DNA of 64,000 nucleotides, taken from DTWD01 sp963662965 (lineage in GTDB: Bacteria > Acidobacteriota > Vicinamibacteria > Vicinamibacterales > UBA8438). The position numbers and the translations under genes were made by a program. This document shows positions 27,714 to 35,701 of this stretch, piece after piece. How positions within the stretch are numbered: position 1 is the stretch's first letter; every line of letters begins with the position of its first letter. The DNA lies in assembly GCA_963662965.1 (NCBI GenBank), contig OY759970.1, positions 5,084,001 through 5,148,000 of the forward strand, given 5' to 3'. The notes below the pieces were generated by a model, which had not been told where the DNA came from, made no database searches, and worked only from the letters and a program-made list of their open reading frames with translations.

Positions 27714-27790
27714 ACCGAATGTTCCGGCCAGGCTGGCGCTCGCGCTCAGAATGCCAGTAGCGGTGGGCGGTCGTCAAGACCCGACCGTGA

Positions 27791-27880
27791 TCAGTTCACC
27801 AGCACGCGCTCTGTGAGCTCCTCGAACCAGTTGAGAACGAGGTTGACGGCGCACAGTCGGCGTCCGTTCTCCGCAATTGA
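27791..27880 (-). pseudogene. C-terminal relic of a PD40/TolB-type Ser/Thr kinase
   Basis: On the minus strand about 30 codons read GRRLCAVNLVLNWFEELTER followed by VLVN and a stop. The NWFEEL motif close to the stop is the customary last motif of large acidobacterial kinases with PD40 propellers. A similar relic with NWFSELERLVP lies at 42965. No start or upstream domain is present, so it is a leftover tail in the gap between the ExbB operon and the plus-strand PQQ gene. Confidence 0.5.
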
Positions 27881-27912
27881 TTCACGACATCTGGTCGTAT
27901 ACCGTGGCCACC

Positions 27913-29709
27913 ATGATCATCCGCTTCCCCTCGGCGCTCCTCGTCGGCGGTGCCCTTCTCGCTCTGAGCCTGGGCACGACTGCCCAGCAGGCGTCCGTTC
28001 CTGCTCCACTCCGGGACTTCGTGCCGGTCACCGACGACATGCTACGCAATCCCGACCCGGAGGACTGGATCAGCTTCCGCAACGGCTACGCGCTGTGGGG
28101 CTACAGCTCGCTCGACCAGATCCACGCCGGGAACGTCGGCGAGCTGCGCCTGGTCTGGTCGCGGGCGATGAACGAGGGCTACCAGGAGGTGGAGCCGATC
28201 GTCTACGACGGCATCATGTTCCTCGCCAACGTGGAGGACATCGTCCAGGCGCTCGATGCCACCACCGGCGATCTCCTCTGGGAGTATCGACGCCCCCTGC
28301 CGGACAACATCGCCAGCGTCACCGGCACCCGCTATCGCTATCGGAACGTCTCGATCTACGACGACAAGATCCTGCTCGCCACCAACGACGCGTTTCTCGT
28401 TGCGCTCGACGCCCGGACGGGCGAGGTGGTCTGGGAGACCAAGCGCGCCGACTACACCGAACGGGTGGCCCAGACCGCCGGGCCGGTGATCATCAACGGC
28501 AAGGTGATCAATGGATCCCGCTGCAACCCCTCGAGCCCGCGCCCGGGGGGATGCTTCATCACCGGCCACGATGTCGAGAGCGGCGAGGAACTGTGGCGGA
28601 TCAACACCGCCGCCACGCCGGACCAGGCGGGCGGCGACACCTGGGGCGGCCTGCCGGTGTCGGCCCGCCGCCATGCCTCGGCGTGGATGGTCGGCAGCTA
28701 CGATCCGCTGCTCAACCTCACCTACTGGGGAACCGGCCCGCCTGCGCCGCTTCCGGAGAAGCTTCGGGGCGCCGGGAAGGCCGACCTCCTCTACACGAAC
28801 TCCACGCTCGCGCTCAACCCCGACACCGGCGAGATGATGTGGTACTTCCAACATCTGCCGCGCGACAACTGGGACCTCGACCATGTGTTCGAGCGGATGA
28901 TCGTCGAGACCGAGATCTCGCCGAACCCAGAAGCCGTCCCCTGGATCAGCCCGGATGTCCGACCCGGTGAAACGCGCAAGGTCATCACCGGCATCCCAGG
29001 TAAGACCGGCCTCATCTGGACCCTCGACGCCGAGACGGGCAAGTTCCTCTGGGCGCGCCCGACCGTCTATCAGAACATCATGACCGGGCTCGACCTCGAC
29101 ACCGGTCGTCCGATGATCGACGAATCGACGACGCCGCAGTCGGTCGAGAACGCCGTCCTGGCGTGCCCGCATCTGCTCGGCGGTAAGAATCAGCCGTCGG
29201 GTGCCTACAGCCCGGACACCAACGCGATGTATATGCCGCTCAACAACGCCTGCATGGATATTGCGATGTCGGTCGAGGAGGCGGGACCGAGCGACGGTTA
29301 TGACATTCGCGTCCAAGTCCGTCATCGACCGGATGTGGATCCCGACACGGCTCCGGTGGGGCGCGTCGAGGCGGTATCGGCGTCGACCGGCGAGACGCTC
29401 TGGAGCTACGAGCAGCGCGCGCCGATCTACGGATCACTCCTCGCCACGGGCGGGAACCTCGTCTTCTCGGGCGATGTCGTCCGCCGGTTCCGGGCGATGA
29501 ACGCCCAGACCGGCGCGATCGCGTGGGAGACGATCCTGAACGGACCGGTGAGCGCGCGTCCGATAACCTACAGCGTCGGCGGACGGCAGTATCTCGCCAT
29601 CGGCTCCGGCGGGCAGACCCAGGGCACCGGGTTCCTCCGGCTCACGCCGGAGCTCAGCACGCCGAGCGGCAGCAACACGCTCTTCGTCTTCGCGTTGCCG
29701 GAACGCTAG
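27913..29709 (+). CDS. Secreted PQQ-binding-like beta-propeller dehydrogenase
   Basis: The ATG at 27913 gives 598 residues with a signal peptide (IIRFPSALLVGGALLALSLG, cleavage after TAQQ). A start 36 bases upstream is in frame but adds a charged stretch before the signal. The propeller shows PEDWISFRNGYALWGYSSL, W-motif blades (DATTGDLLWEYRR, DARTGEVVWETKR, NPDTGEMMWYFQHLP), WGTGPPAP and NWDLDHVFE. It has the sequence type of the proteins at 18188 and 43654, with NYEW-type alcohol dehydrogenase blades but no heme domain and no vicinal cysteines. It stands alone on the plus strand. Substrate is unknown. Confidence 0.85.
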   Translation: MIIRFPSALLVGGALLALSLGTTAQQASVPAPLRDFVPVTDDMLRNPDPEDWISFRNGYALWGYSSLDQIHAGNVGELRLVWSRAMNEGYQEVEPIVYDGIMFLANVEDIVQALDATTGDLLWEYRRPLPDNIASVTGTRYRYRNVSIYDDKILLATNDAFLVALDARTGEVVWETKRADYTERVAQTAGPVIINGKVINGSRCNPSSPRPGGCFITGHDVESGEELWRINTAATPDQAGGDTWGGLPVSARRHASAWMVGSYDPLLNLTYWGTGPPAPLPEKLRGAGKADLLYTNSTLALNPDTGEMMWYFQHLPRDNWDLDHVFERMIVETEISPNPEAVPWISPDVRPGETRKVITGIPGKTGLIWTLDAETGKFLWARPTVYQNIMTGLDLDTGRPMIDESTTPQSVENAVLACPHLLGGKNQPSGAYSPDTNAMYMPLNNACMDIAMSVEEAGPSDGYDIRVQVRHRPDVDPDTAPVGRVEAVSASTGETLWSYEQRAPIYGSLLATGGNLVFSGDVVRRFRAMNAQTGAIAWETILNGPVSARPITYSVGGRQYLAIGSGGQTQGTGFLRLTPELSTPSGSNTLFVFALPER

Positions 29710-29733
29710 TCCCCCGGTCAGCCAACGGCCCGG

Positions 29734-30786
29734 CTACGACAGCGCCGGCAACGGTTCCCGTGGGTAGAGCCCCCAGGTATGGACGTGTCGCAGGTGCGTG
29801 GCGAACGTGAACTTGAACGAATCGTCGCCGACACCGAGGTCGTAGGTTTCGACGCCATTATCGAGCGCCGCCAATAGCAGCTGCCGAAGCAGCACTTGAT
29901 CGGGCGCCCGGCGCACGAGGTCGACGGCGAAGCTCGTCGGGCCGCTGTAGTACGTCCGTTCGTAGGACAGTCCGTATTCGAACGCAATCGGGCGACCGTC
30001 CCAGTCGAGGATACTCAGCCGTAACCATCCCGTGTCGGCCGCGGTGCGCGTCAACTGCTCAAGGAATGCCCGGCGGCGCCGGTCGACGAACTGACTCTCG
30101 TCGTCGGACACCGCCTGCCTCGAAATATGCTGTTCGAAGAACGCTTCGAGGTGTGGGACGATCGACGCGTTGTCGGTGAACTGGCGAAGCGTGAGCTCGC
30201 CCTGCCGGCGAAAGTACTGCTCGCGCTTCGCGATGCGCCGCTCGCCCGCCGACAACCGCACGCCGTCCGGGTCGGCGCCGAGGTCGATGACCGGCGCGGA
30301 CCATCGCTGCTCCTCGTAGCACTGGAGACCGAGGCGCTTCGCCGCGGCCTGCACACGCGCCGAGGTGCGAGAGGTGTCAAGGACGCCATACAGCCGGAAG
30401 CCGACGAACCCGGCGGCCTCGGCGCGCGCCGTCACCAGCAACGCATCGAGCACCTCGGGGTCGCTCACGTCCCCGATAAAATCCATGTTGTCGGACGTCC
30501 CGGACCCGACGAAGAAGACCATCCCTGAATCGACATAGAACGGCGCGATGGCGACGAGCCGGCCGTCGCGTTCCATCGCCGTCAACAGGAGCTGTCCGCT
30601 CCCGAGCGTTCGCCACCACGCGCGCAGCCAGTGCCACGTCAGATAGATCGCGTCCGTATCGCCTCGGTGGACGAGCGCGTTCCATTCGTCGGCCGTCACC
30701 GTCGGGTCGTCGAATCCTTCGAAGACCCGCGCGGTCACCGTGGGGCTGGCCTGCGGGGAGATCGGGTCGGTTCGGGGTGAGGTCAT
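29734..30786 (-). CDS. GNAT-fold BioF2-like/FemAB-like acyltransferase (CelD type)
   Basis: The 350-residue protein matches the acetyltransferase-6 (BioF2-like) family: N-terminal FDDPTVTADEWNAL, the first GNAT half with LLLTAMERDGRLVAIAPFYV, and the second half with GRPIAFEYGLSYERTYYSGP followed by QVLLRQLLLAALDNGVETYD and LGVGDDSFKFTFATHLR. Relatives include CelD in cellulose synthesis and enzymes that acylate exopolysaccharide or sugar intermediates. Its start overlaps the stop of the glycoside hydrolase/GT2 fusion by four bases (ATGA). A role in modifying the product of that glycosyltransferase is a reasonable inference. Confidence 0.87.
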   Translation of the reverse strand: MTSPRTDPISPQASPTVTARVFEGFDDPTVTADEWNALVHRGDTDAIYLTWHWLRAWWRTLGSGQLLLTAMERDGRLVAIAPFYVDSGMVFFVGSGTSDNMDFIGDVSDPEVLDALLVTARAEAAGFVGFRLYGVLDTSRTSARVQAAAKRLGLQCYEEQRWSAPVIDLGADPDGVRLSAGERRIAKREQYFRRQGELTLRQFTDNASIVPHLEAFFEQHISRQAVSDDESQFVDRRRRAFLEQLTRTAADTGWLRLSILDWDGRPIAFEYGLSYERTYYSGPTSFAVDLVRRAPDQVLLRQLLLAALDNGVETYDLGVGDDSFKFTFATHLRHVHTWGLYPREPLPALS

Positions 30787-33650
30787 CGCGACCTGTCGAT
30801 TCCGGTTCGCAACGACCGCTCGCCGGTGGACCCCGGCGCCGACGCGGCGAACGCGTCGTCCCGCGACCGATCGGCGTCCTGGACGGGCCCCTTCATCGGG
30901 ACGCGGTGGGCCACCATTGGCTCGGCGCGTTCAGCGCTATCCAGGCGTGGCGCGGATCGCTCAAGCGCACCCGCGTCTCCGGAGGGGGCACGCGGTACGG
31001 CCGCACGGTCGCGAGCATCGGCGCGCACCAGGCGAGAGCGTGCGGAGATCGGCGTCATCTGCATCTCGGTCGTGACCTTGCCTAACGCTTCGCGCATCAC
31101 ACTCGCCGTGCGCGCGACGCGCCACAACGCCACGGGTAAGGCCAAGGCGAGAAGCGCGCCGCCGACGACGCCGGCGCCAGACCCACCCGCCACCCCGAGC
31201 ATCGCGACTCCGGCCGCCATCCCGAATGCGCCGGCCAGGAAGCCTCCGAGGCGGGTCGTCCGCGCCCGCGTCGCGACCCGCAGCAGACACTTGCCGCTCC
31301 CGTGGTCCTCCACGACGGCGCGCAGATCGAGCCAGACCAGCCGGCCAATCGCGACGCTCAGGTCACGGTCGGAGCGCCAGCCGTCGTCGATCTCGATCAC
31401 ATCGACCGAACGAGAAAGACGTAGCCAATCCGCGAGCTTGGCCAGCACCGACTCCACGCTGACCTGCCGCTCGCTCCAGAAGCAGGTCTGGAGCGACGCG
31501 CCCGTCACCAGTCGTACGCTCCGCCCGGCGCCACCGAACGGCGGAGGCGTCGGGATGCGCATCGGTGTCTCGGTGGCTTGGCGAAACGCCGGCCGGAGAT
31601 GCTTCGGCGTCACCAGATACCCCCGGACACGGCCGTACATTCGCGCGAGTGGCTGGACGAAGTGCAGACCGGCGAGCACCGTCCGATAGACCAGCCGTCG
31701 CAGCGCGCGTGGGGACTGCTGCAGACCCGGCAGCCCGTCGACGTCGGTCTCGAACGCATAGACGCCACACTTGGCCATCGTGACGACGAGACCGGCGGCC
31801 CCCGCCGCCCACAGCACCGGCCCAAGCGCCCGCAGCGGCGTGAACGCCAGTCCGAGGCCAAGCACGAGAGCGCCGACCGACGCGACCTGCCACCGACCCG
31901 AGTGCGGCAGGTGCGTCAACGGGTGAACGTCGAAGCGGTAGACCGACGGGAACGCCGCGGACCCCCACACCCCCGCGTGGACCATGGATCGTCGCAACGC
32001 GCGAACGAACGGGAGTGAACTGTAGATGTGCCCCTGCCAAATCGCGCCGCGTCCCACGAACTTGTCGGGATGCACCGGTCGCAGCCAGGTCTCGCTCTCG
32101 CCGTAGCCAACCTGCTGGCGCCAGTAGCCCTTCAAGCTGGCCCGGTGGTGGTGCCACACCAGCGCGCCGGGCGCGAAGCCGATCTTCCAGCCGCGCGCTT
32201 GCAGCCTCCAGCAGAAATCGACGTCATCGCCAGCCCGGAGGAAGATCGGATTAAACCCGTCGAGCGCCAGGAGCACATCGCGCCGGAACGCCATGTTACA
32301 GCCGGGCACATGCTCCGCGATGCGGTCGTCGAGCAAGACGTGACTCGGACCTCCCGGCGCGCGCGCGACGCACTGCGAGAACCAGGGATCGTCGCGGGGC
32401 ACGACGTTGGGGCCGCCGGCCCCGGCCACGCCGGTCGTGAGGAACGGCTGCACCAGGTAAGACAGCCACTCCGGCTCGGGCCGCGTGTCGCCGTCGAGAT
32501 ACGCCACGATTTCCCCCGTCGCCCGCGCCAGCCCGACATTGCGAGCGGCGCCCAGCCCGCGGTTCGGTGTCCGGACCAGCGTGACCGAGGAATGGCGGCC
32601 GGCGATAGCGGGCGAGTCATCCGTCGACCCGTCGTCGACGACGATGACCTCGACATCGGGATAGTCGAGGTGCTCGAGCGCAGTGAGACAATCGTCGAGC
32701 GTCGCCGCGCCATTGTAGACGCAGACGACGACCGAGACCTTTGGCCACGTCCGTCGGTGCTGCTCTCGGAACGGGGCGTGCGCGAAGACACGCGACGCCG
32801 CATTCAGCGCCAGCTTCGGCCGGCGGTCCCGATCGACGAGTCCGAATGCCCAGTCCTCGATGTCGTGCCCGCCTCGCCACCACTCGTCCGTCCAGTTGAA
32901 CGCGACCGCGCCGCACGCGCCTTCTTCGAACGCGGTGCGCAACTGCATCGCGGTCAGGGCCGCTTGCCCTTCCTCGCCTTGCCGGAACGCGTCCGCGCCG
33001 GCTTCCGCCAGCAAGAGCGGCCGATTACCCGCGACATGATGCAGGCGGGCGAGATACGCCCGCAGCTCGCGTTCCTCGTGCAGATAGACGTTGAAGGCGA
33101 CAACGTCGAGAAAGGGAAGATCGAGGTAGTCGGTCGGCGGATAGTTGACGTAGGTCATCAGGCGATCCGGCGCCGCGGACTTCGCCGTGCGGTAGAGATC
33201 GCCGAGGAATCGCTCGATGCGTTGGCGTCCGTGCCACCGGACAATCGAGGACGGCACCTCGTTGCCAATCGCGAACAGCATCACCGCCTCGTGGCTCGCC
33301 ACGCGTCGCACTTCGCGCTCGACGTCGTTCCGGATCCGACGACACAACGACCGGTCGTCCAGGAACGCCACGTGCTGAGACCACGGGAGCCCGATCATCA
33401 CGCGGAGCCCGTGGCGTGCGGCCTCGTCGAGCAGGGCGAGCGGGGGCGGCGTGTAGAGCCGCACCGTGTTGATCCCGAACTCGGCCATCATCGCGAAGTC
33501 GTTCGCGACCCGGTCGGCGGGAGGAAACTGCCAGCCGTCGGCACCGGGCGCAAACGTCCCGTAGCCGACCCCCTTGACGAAGAAGCGGCTCCCGGCGTGG
33601 CGAAGGAACTTGCCGACCGACATCAACTCGGTTGAAAGGACCTCGGGCAT
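30783..33650 (-). CDS. Membrane glycosyltransferase family 2 fused to an N-terminal glycoside hydrolase (clan A) domain
   Basis: The 955-residue protein starts with a TIM-barrel glycoside hydrolase (about 1-295). The clan-A acid/base pair N130-E131 is in FAIGNEVPSS and a likely nucleophile E216 in LLLAEAGAD, with FNWTDEWW near 251. A GT2 domain follows (303-560): VSVVVCVYNGAATLDDCLTA, D339-D340, the DGD metal site (386-388) and GDDVDFCWRL (474-483). Two or three membrane segments lie near 610-660 and a second hydrophobic region near 840-875, with a basic, proline-rich C-terminus. This predicts a membrane enzyme that makes, and perhaps trims, a polysaccharide or glycolipid. It is translationally coupled to the acyltransferase. 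The linear order GH then GT2 in one chain is uncommon. Confidence 0.88.
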   Translation of the reverse strand: MPEVLSTELMSVGKFLRHAGSRFFVKGVGYGTFAPGADGWQFPPADRVANDFAMMAEFGINTVRLYTPPPLALLDEAARHGLRVMIGLPWSQHVAFLDDRSLCRRIRNDVEREVRRVASHEAVMLFAIGNEVPSSIVRWHGRQRIERFLGDLYRTAKSAAPDRLMTYVNYPPTDYLDLPFLDVVAFNVYLHEERELRAYLARLHHVAGNRPLLLAEAGADAFRQGEEGQAALTAMQLRTAFEEGACGAVAFNWTDEWWRGGHDIEDWAFGLVDRDRRPKLALNAASRVFAHAPFREQHRRTWPKVSVVVCVYNGAATLDDCLTALEHLDYPDVEVIVVDDGSTDDSPAIAGRHSSVTLVRTPNRGLGAARNVGLARATGEIVAYLDGDTRPEPEWLSYLVQPFLTTGVAGAGGPNVVPRDDPWFSQCVARAPGGPSHVLLDDRIAEHVPGCNMAFRRDVLLALDGFNPIFLRAGDDVDFCWRLQARGWKIGFAPGALVWHHHRASLKGYWRQQVGYGESETWLRPVHPDKFVGRGAIWQGHIYSSLPFVRALRRSMVHAGVWGSAAFPSVYRFDVHPLTHLPHSGRWQVASVGALVLGLGLAFTPLRALGPVLWAAGAAGLVVTMAKCGVYAFETDVDGLPGLQQSPRALRRLVYRTVLAGLHFVQPLARMYGRVRGYLVTPKHLRPAFRQATETPMRIPTPPPFGGAGRSVRLVTGASLQTCFWSERQVSVESVLAKLADWLRLSRSVDVIEIDDGWRSDRDLSVAIGRLVWLDLRAVVEDHGSGKCLLRVATRARTTRLGGFLAGAFGMAAGVAMLGVAGGSGAGVVGGALLALALPVALWRVARTASVMREALGKVTTEMQMTPISARSRLVRADARDRAAVPRAPSGDAGALERSAPRLDSAERAEPMVAHRVPMKGPVQDADRSRDDAFAASAPGSTGERSLRTGIDRSR

Positions 33651-33733
33651 GGGTGCACGACGGCGACGAACGGCACCAGCGGCGTGCGCGCGTCTCCCCG
33701 GACCGAGAACGACTCGTCGAAGCGCCAGAATAT

Positions 33734-33899
33734 CTAGGAGCCCGTGGTGAAAGTCGCGCTGTATTCGACCGACGATGCATCCGGCCTGACTACGTTGCTC
33801 CTCGGTCGCATACTACCCGTATTCTCCCTCGTCCCGCCTTACCAGGCGGGCGCCTCGCCGGTCTTGGTGCCACGCGCGACTTTCACCACGGGCTCCTAG
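33734..33899. mobile_element. MITE A with perfect 25-base terminal inverted repeats and CTAG ends
   Basis: The 166-base block starts with CTAGGAGCCCGTGGTGAAAG and ends in its exact reverse complement (the full inverted repeat is 25 bases, 33734-33758 and 33875-33899). The interior shows no frame and has a core with GTTGCTCCTC and CTCCCTCGTC shared with the MITE at 43475. CTAG at both ends fits a YTAR target duplication of the IS5 type. The right CTAG holds the TAG stop of the VOC gene. No transposase is encoded. Confidence 0.8.
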
Positions 33900-35626
33900 C
33901 GGCCGTCCCGCCCGGCGTCACGCGCGCGTGCGCCGCTCAGGATGTTGCTCATGCCGTAGTTGCCCTCGTGGCACGCGTACTCGACGAGCTCGTACTGGCT
34001 CTCGTCCAGGTCCCAACGGAACATCGCGGTCCACGGTCTCGTCCAGACCGTCGGATCGTCGACCGTAAACTGGTACTCGAGTGTGACGGGCCCGATCCGC
34101 GTGTAGCGCTCGATGAGCGTCATCTCCTCGCTCGACCCCTGGAACGGCGCCCCGCCGTTGAAGTTGGTCGACTCGACCACCAGCGTGTCGTCCTCCCACC
34201 GACCTTGCGAGTGGCCCAGGTACGACGTCACCTCGGAGCCGACCGCCGCACGTGACTCGGTCGGAATGACCCGTGTCTCGTGAACCATCTCCCTCGTGAT
34301 CGCGACATACCCAGGCCCCTGCACGATCTGCAGACCGTTGTTGTAGCCGCCTGGTGTCGGAATCAGGCCGCGTGTAATGCACCGGACCCACGTCGAGAGG
34401 TCCTCCGGCCCCGCCGGAGGGTTGGCCCGGCGGCGAGCGCGCTCCTCACTGGCGGCGGCGGCCAGCTCCTCTCCTCGCGGCGTCCGCGCCGGCAACCGGC
34501 CATCGGGCGGGTCAATCACCATCGCGCCCTGCGTGGAGACGCCCTTCCGGCCGTAGCCGAGCGTTGTATCGCGCCACTCGCGCTCGTAGCCCCAGATCCC
34601 GCCGAGCAGCCGTCCCTCGTGCCGCGCCACCGCCTCTTCGGCCGTCAGCTCCCCGGCCGGGACATCATCGGGCCGCTCTAACGGAATACCGACCGCGGAG
34701 CTACTCGTCCAGATGCCCTGGAAGTCGGGCTCGCCCCAGGGGGTCCGCGGCGCGTCGTATGGTCCGAGCGCGTCGGTAGTCAGGATGGCCGCGCCCAGGT
34801 CGACCTCGGCGCCGGCGAAGCCAGTCTCGACGACCGCGACCCTGACGTTGTCGGGGCCGGCCAGAAAGGCCCGCTTCGCTGACGTCCGGCCGCCCTCCGG
34901 CACCGCCGGCTCCTCCTCGAAGGTGACGTCCCGCTGACGAAGGTCGATGGCGGCCGCGTCGAGATCGTCGACGACGAACCCGATGTGATCGATGGCGCGT
35001 TCCACGGTCGTCCCGGGCTCGCCCGTGGCGTAAGCGGACACCAGGAACCAGACGCCGTTGAACCGCAGGCCGTCGAGGCGCCCCTTCAGACTGGCCGGCG
35101 CGCCGCCCATCACGTCGCGATACCACGCGAGGGTGGCGGCGGGATCGCTGGCGCTCAGGTGCACGTGGTGAAATCCGAGCGTGTCGAGGTCTTCCACCAG
35201 CTCGATCCGGGTGCCCCACGGGTCGAAGATGAAACCGAGCTTGAAGAGCCCCGGGACATCCCGCAGCGTCGAGCCGTCGGGGTTGCGCTGCAGCCGGACG
35301 CCCGAGCCGCGGACACCGACCGCCTCGAGCTCGGCCATCTTCGCCGTCAGGTCACGGAACGAGAACCCGATGTGGTCGACGCCCGTCCCCTGACTACCAC
35401 CCATCGTCGGCTGCGGGACGAAGACGACCTCCACCCCATAGCAGTCGGCGGCGTCGGTGCGGTCGGCGATCGGCTCGCAGCCGATGTGCTCGGCGTACCA
35501 CGCGACCGCCCGCGACGGACTCGCCGCCGTGATGTGGACGTGATGGTAGTCGGCCGCGCGGGCCAGCCCCGGAGCGACCAGCGCCCCTGCGGCGACGCAT
35601 GCGACAACACCTCGGTTCCAGGTCAT
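33896..35626 (-). CDS. Exported protein with two VOC (glyoxalase-like) domains and a C-terminal CHEGNYG domain
   Basis: The 576-residue protein has a signal peptide (cleavage after LARA). Two VOC/glyoxalase domains follow, about 25-145 (YHHVHITAASPSRAVAWYAE to RIELVEDL) and 150-270 (FHHVHLSASDPAATLAWYRD to VRVAVVE); their His and Glu positions fit metal binding. The C-terminal half (about 290-576) belongs to a secreted family of unknown function with TRGLIPTPGGYNNGLQI, LGHSQGRWEDDTLVVESTNF and YACHEGNYGM. Separate genes of that family occur at 39089 and 40848. The VOC part may bind or transform a small metabolite. A TATAAT box lies about 30 bases upstream. The TAG stop is inside the end of a MITE. 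Confidence 0.83.
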   Translation of the reverse strand: MTWNRGVVACVAAGALVAPGLARAADYHHVHITAASPSRAVAWYAEHIGCEPIADRTDAADCYGVEVVFVPQPTMGGSQGTGVDHIGFSFRDLTAKMAELEAVGVRGSGVRLQRNPDGSTLRDVPGLFKLGFIFDPWGTRIELVEDLDTLGFHHVHLSASDPAATLAWYRDVMGGAPASLKGRLDGLRFNGVWFLVSAYATGEPGTTVERAIDHIGFVVDDLDAAAIDLRQRDVTFEEEPAVPEGGRTSAKRAFLAGPDNVRVAVVETGFAGAEVDLGAAILTTDALGPYDAPRTPWGEPDFQGIWTSSSAVGIPLERPDDVPAGELTAEEAVARHEGRLLGGIWGYEREWRDTTLGYGRKGVSTQGAMVIDPPDGRLPARTPRGEELAAAASEERARRRANPPAGPEDLSTWVRCITRGLIPTPGGYNNGLQIVQGPGYVAITREMVHETRVIPTESRAAVGSEVTSYLGHSQGRWEDDTLVVESTNFNGGAPFQGSSEEMTLIERYTRIGPVTLEYQFTVDDPTVWTRPWTAMFRWDLDESQYELVEYACHEGNYGMSNILSGARARDAGRDGR

Positions 35627-35657
35627 GGTGATCTCCTGATTCGACGACGCGGCTCTG

Positions 35658-35663
35658 ATTATA
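35658..35663 (-). promoter_or_regulatory. TATAAT -10 box upstream of the VOC fusion gene
   Basis: On the minus strand the sequence TCCTTATAATCAGAGCC contains a consensus -10 hexamer 32 bases before the start codon. The same 17 bases occur before the related gene at 40848 (41891-41896), which supports function. No clear -35 box is seen. Confidence 0.55.
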
Positions 35664-35701
35664 AGGACAAAGGTGGTGTGTCGGATGTCCGCGGGCGCGA
35701 A

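Noticed and set aside
31363..33635. Long plus-strand open frames opposite the GH-GT2 gene (for example 32028-33635), and similar long frames opposite carB, icd and the PQQ genes.
   Set aside because: They are antisense mirrors of high-GC codons in genes with clear family motifs, have arginine-rich low-complexity content and show no homology signals of their own.
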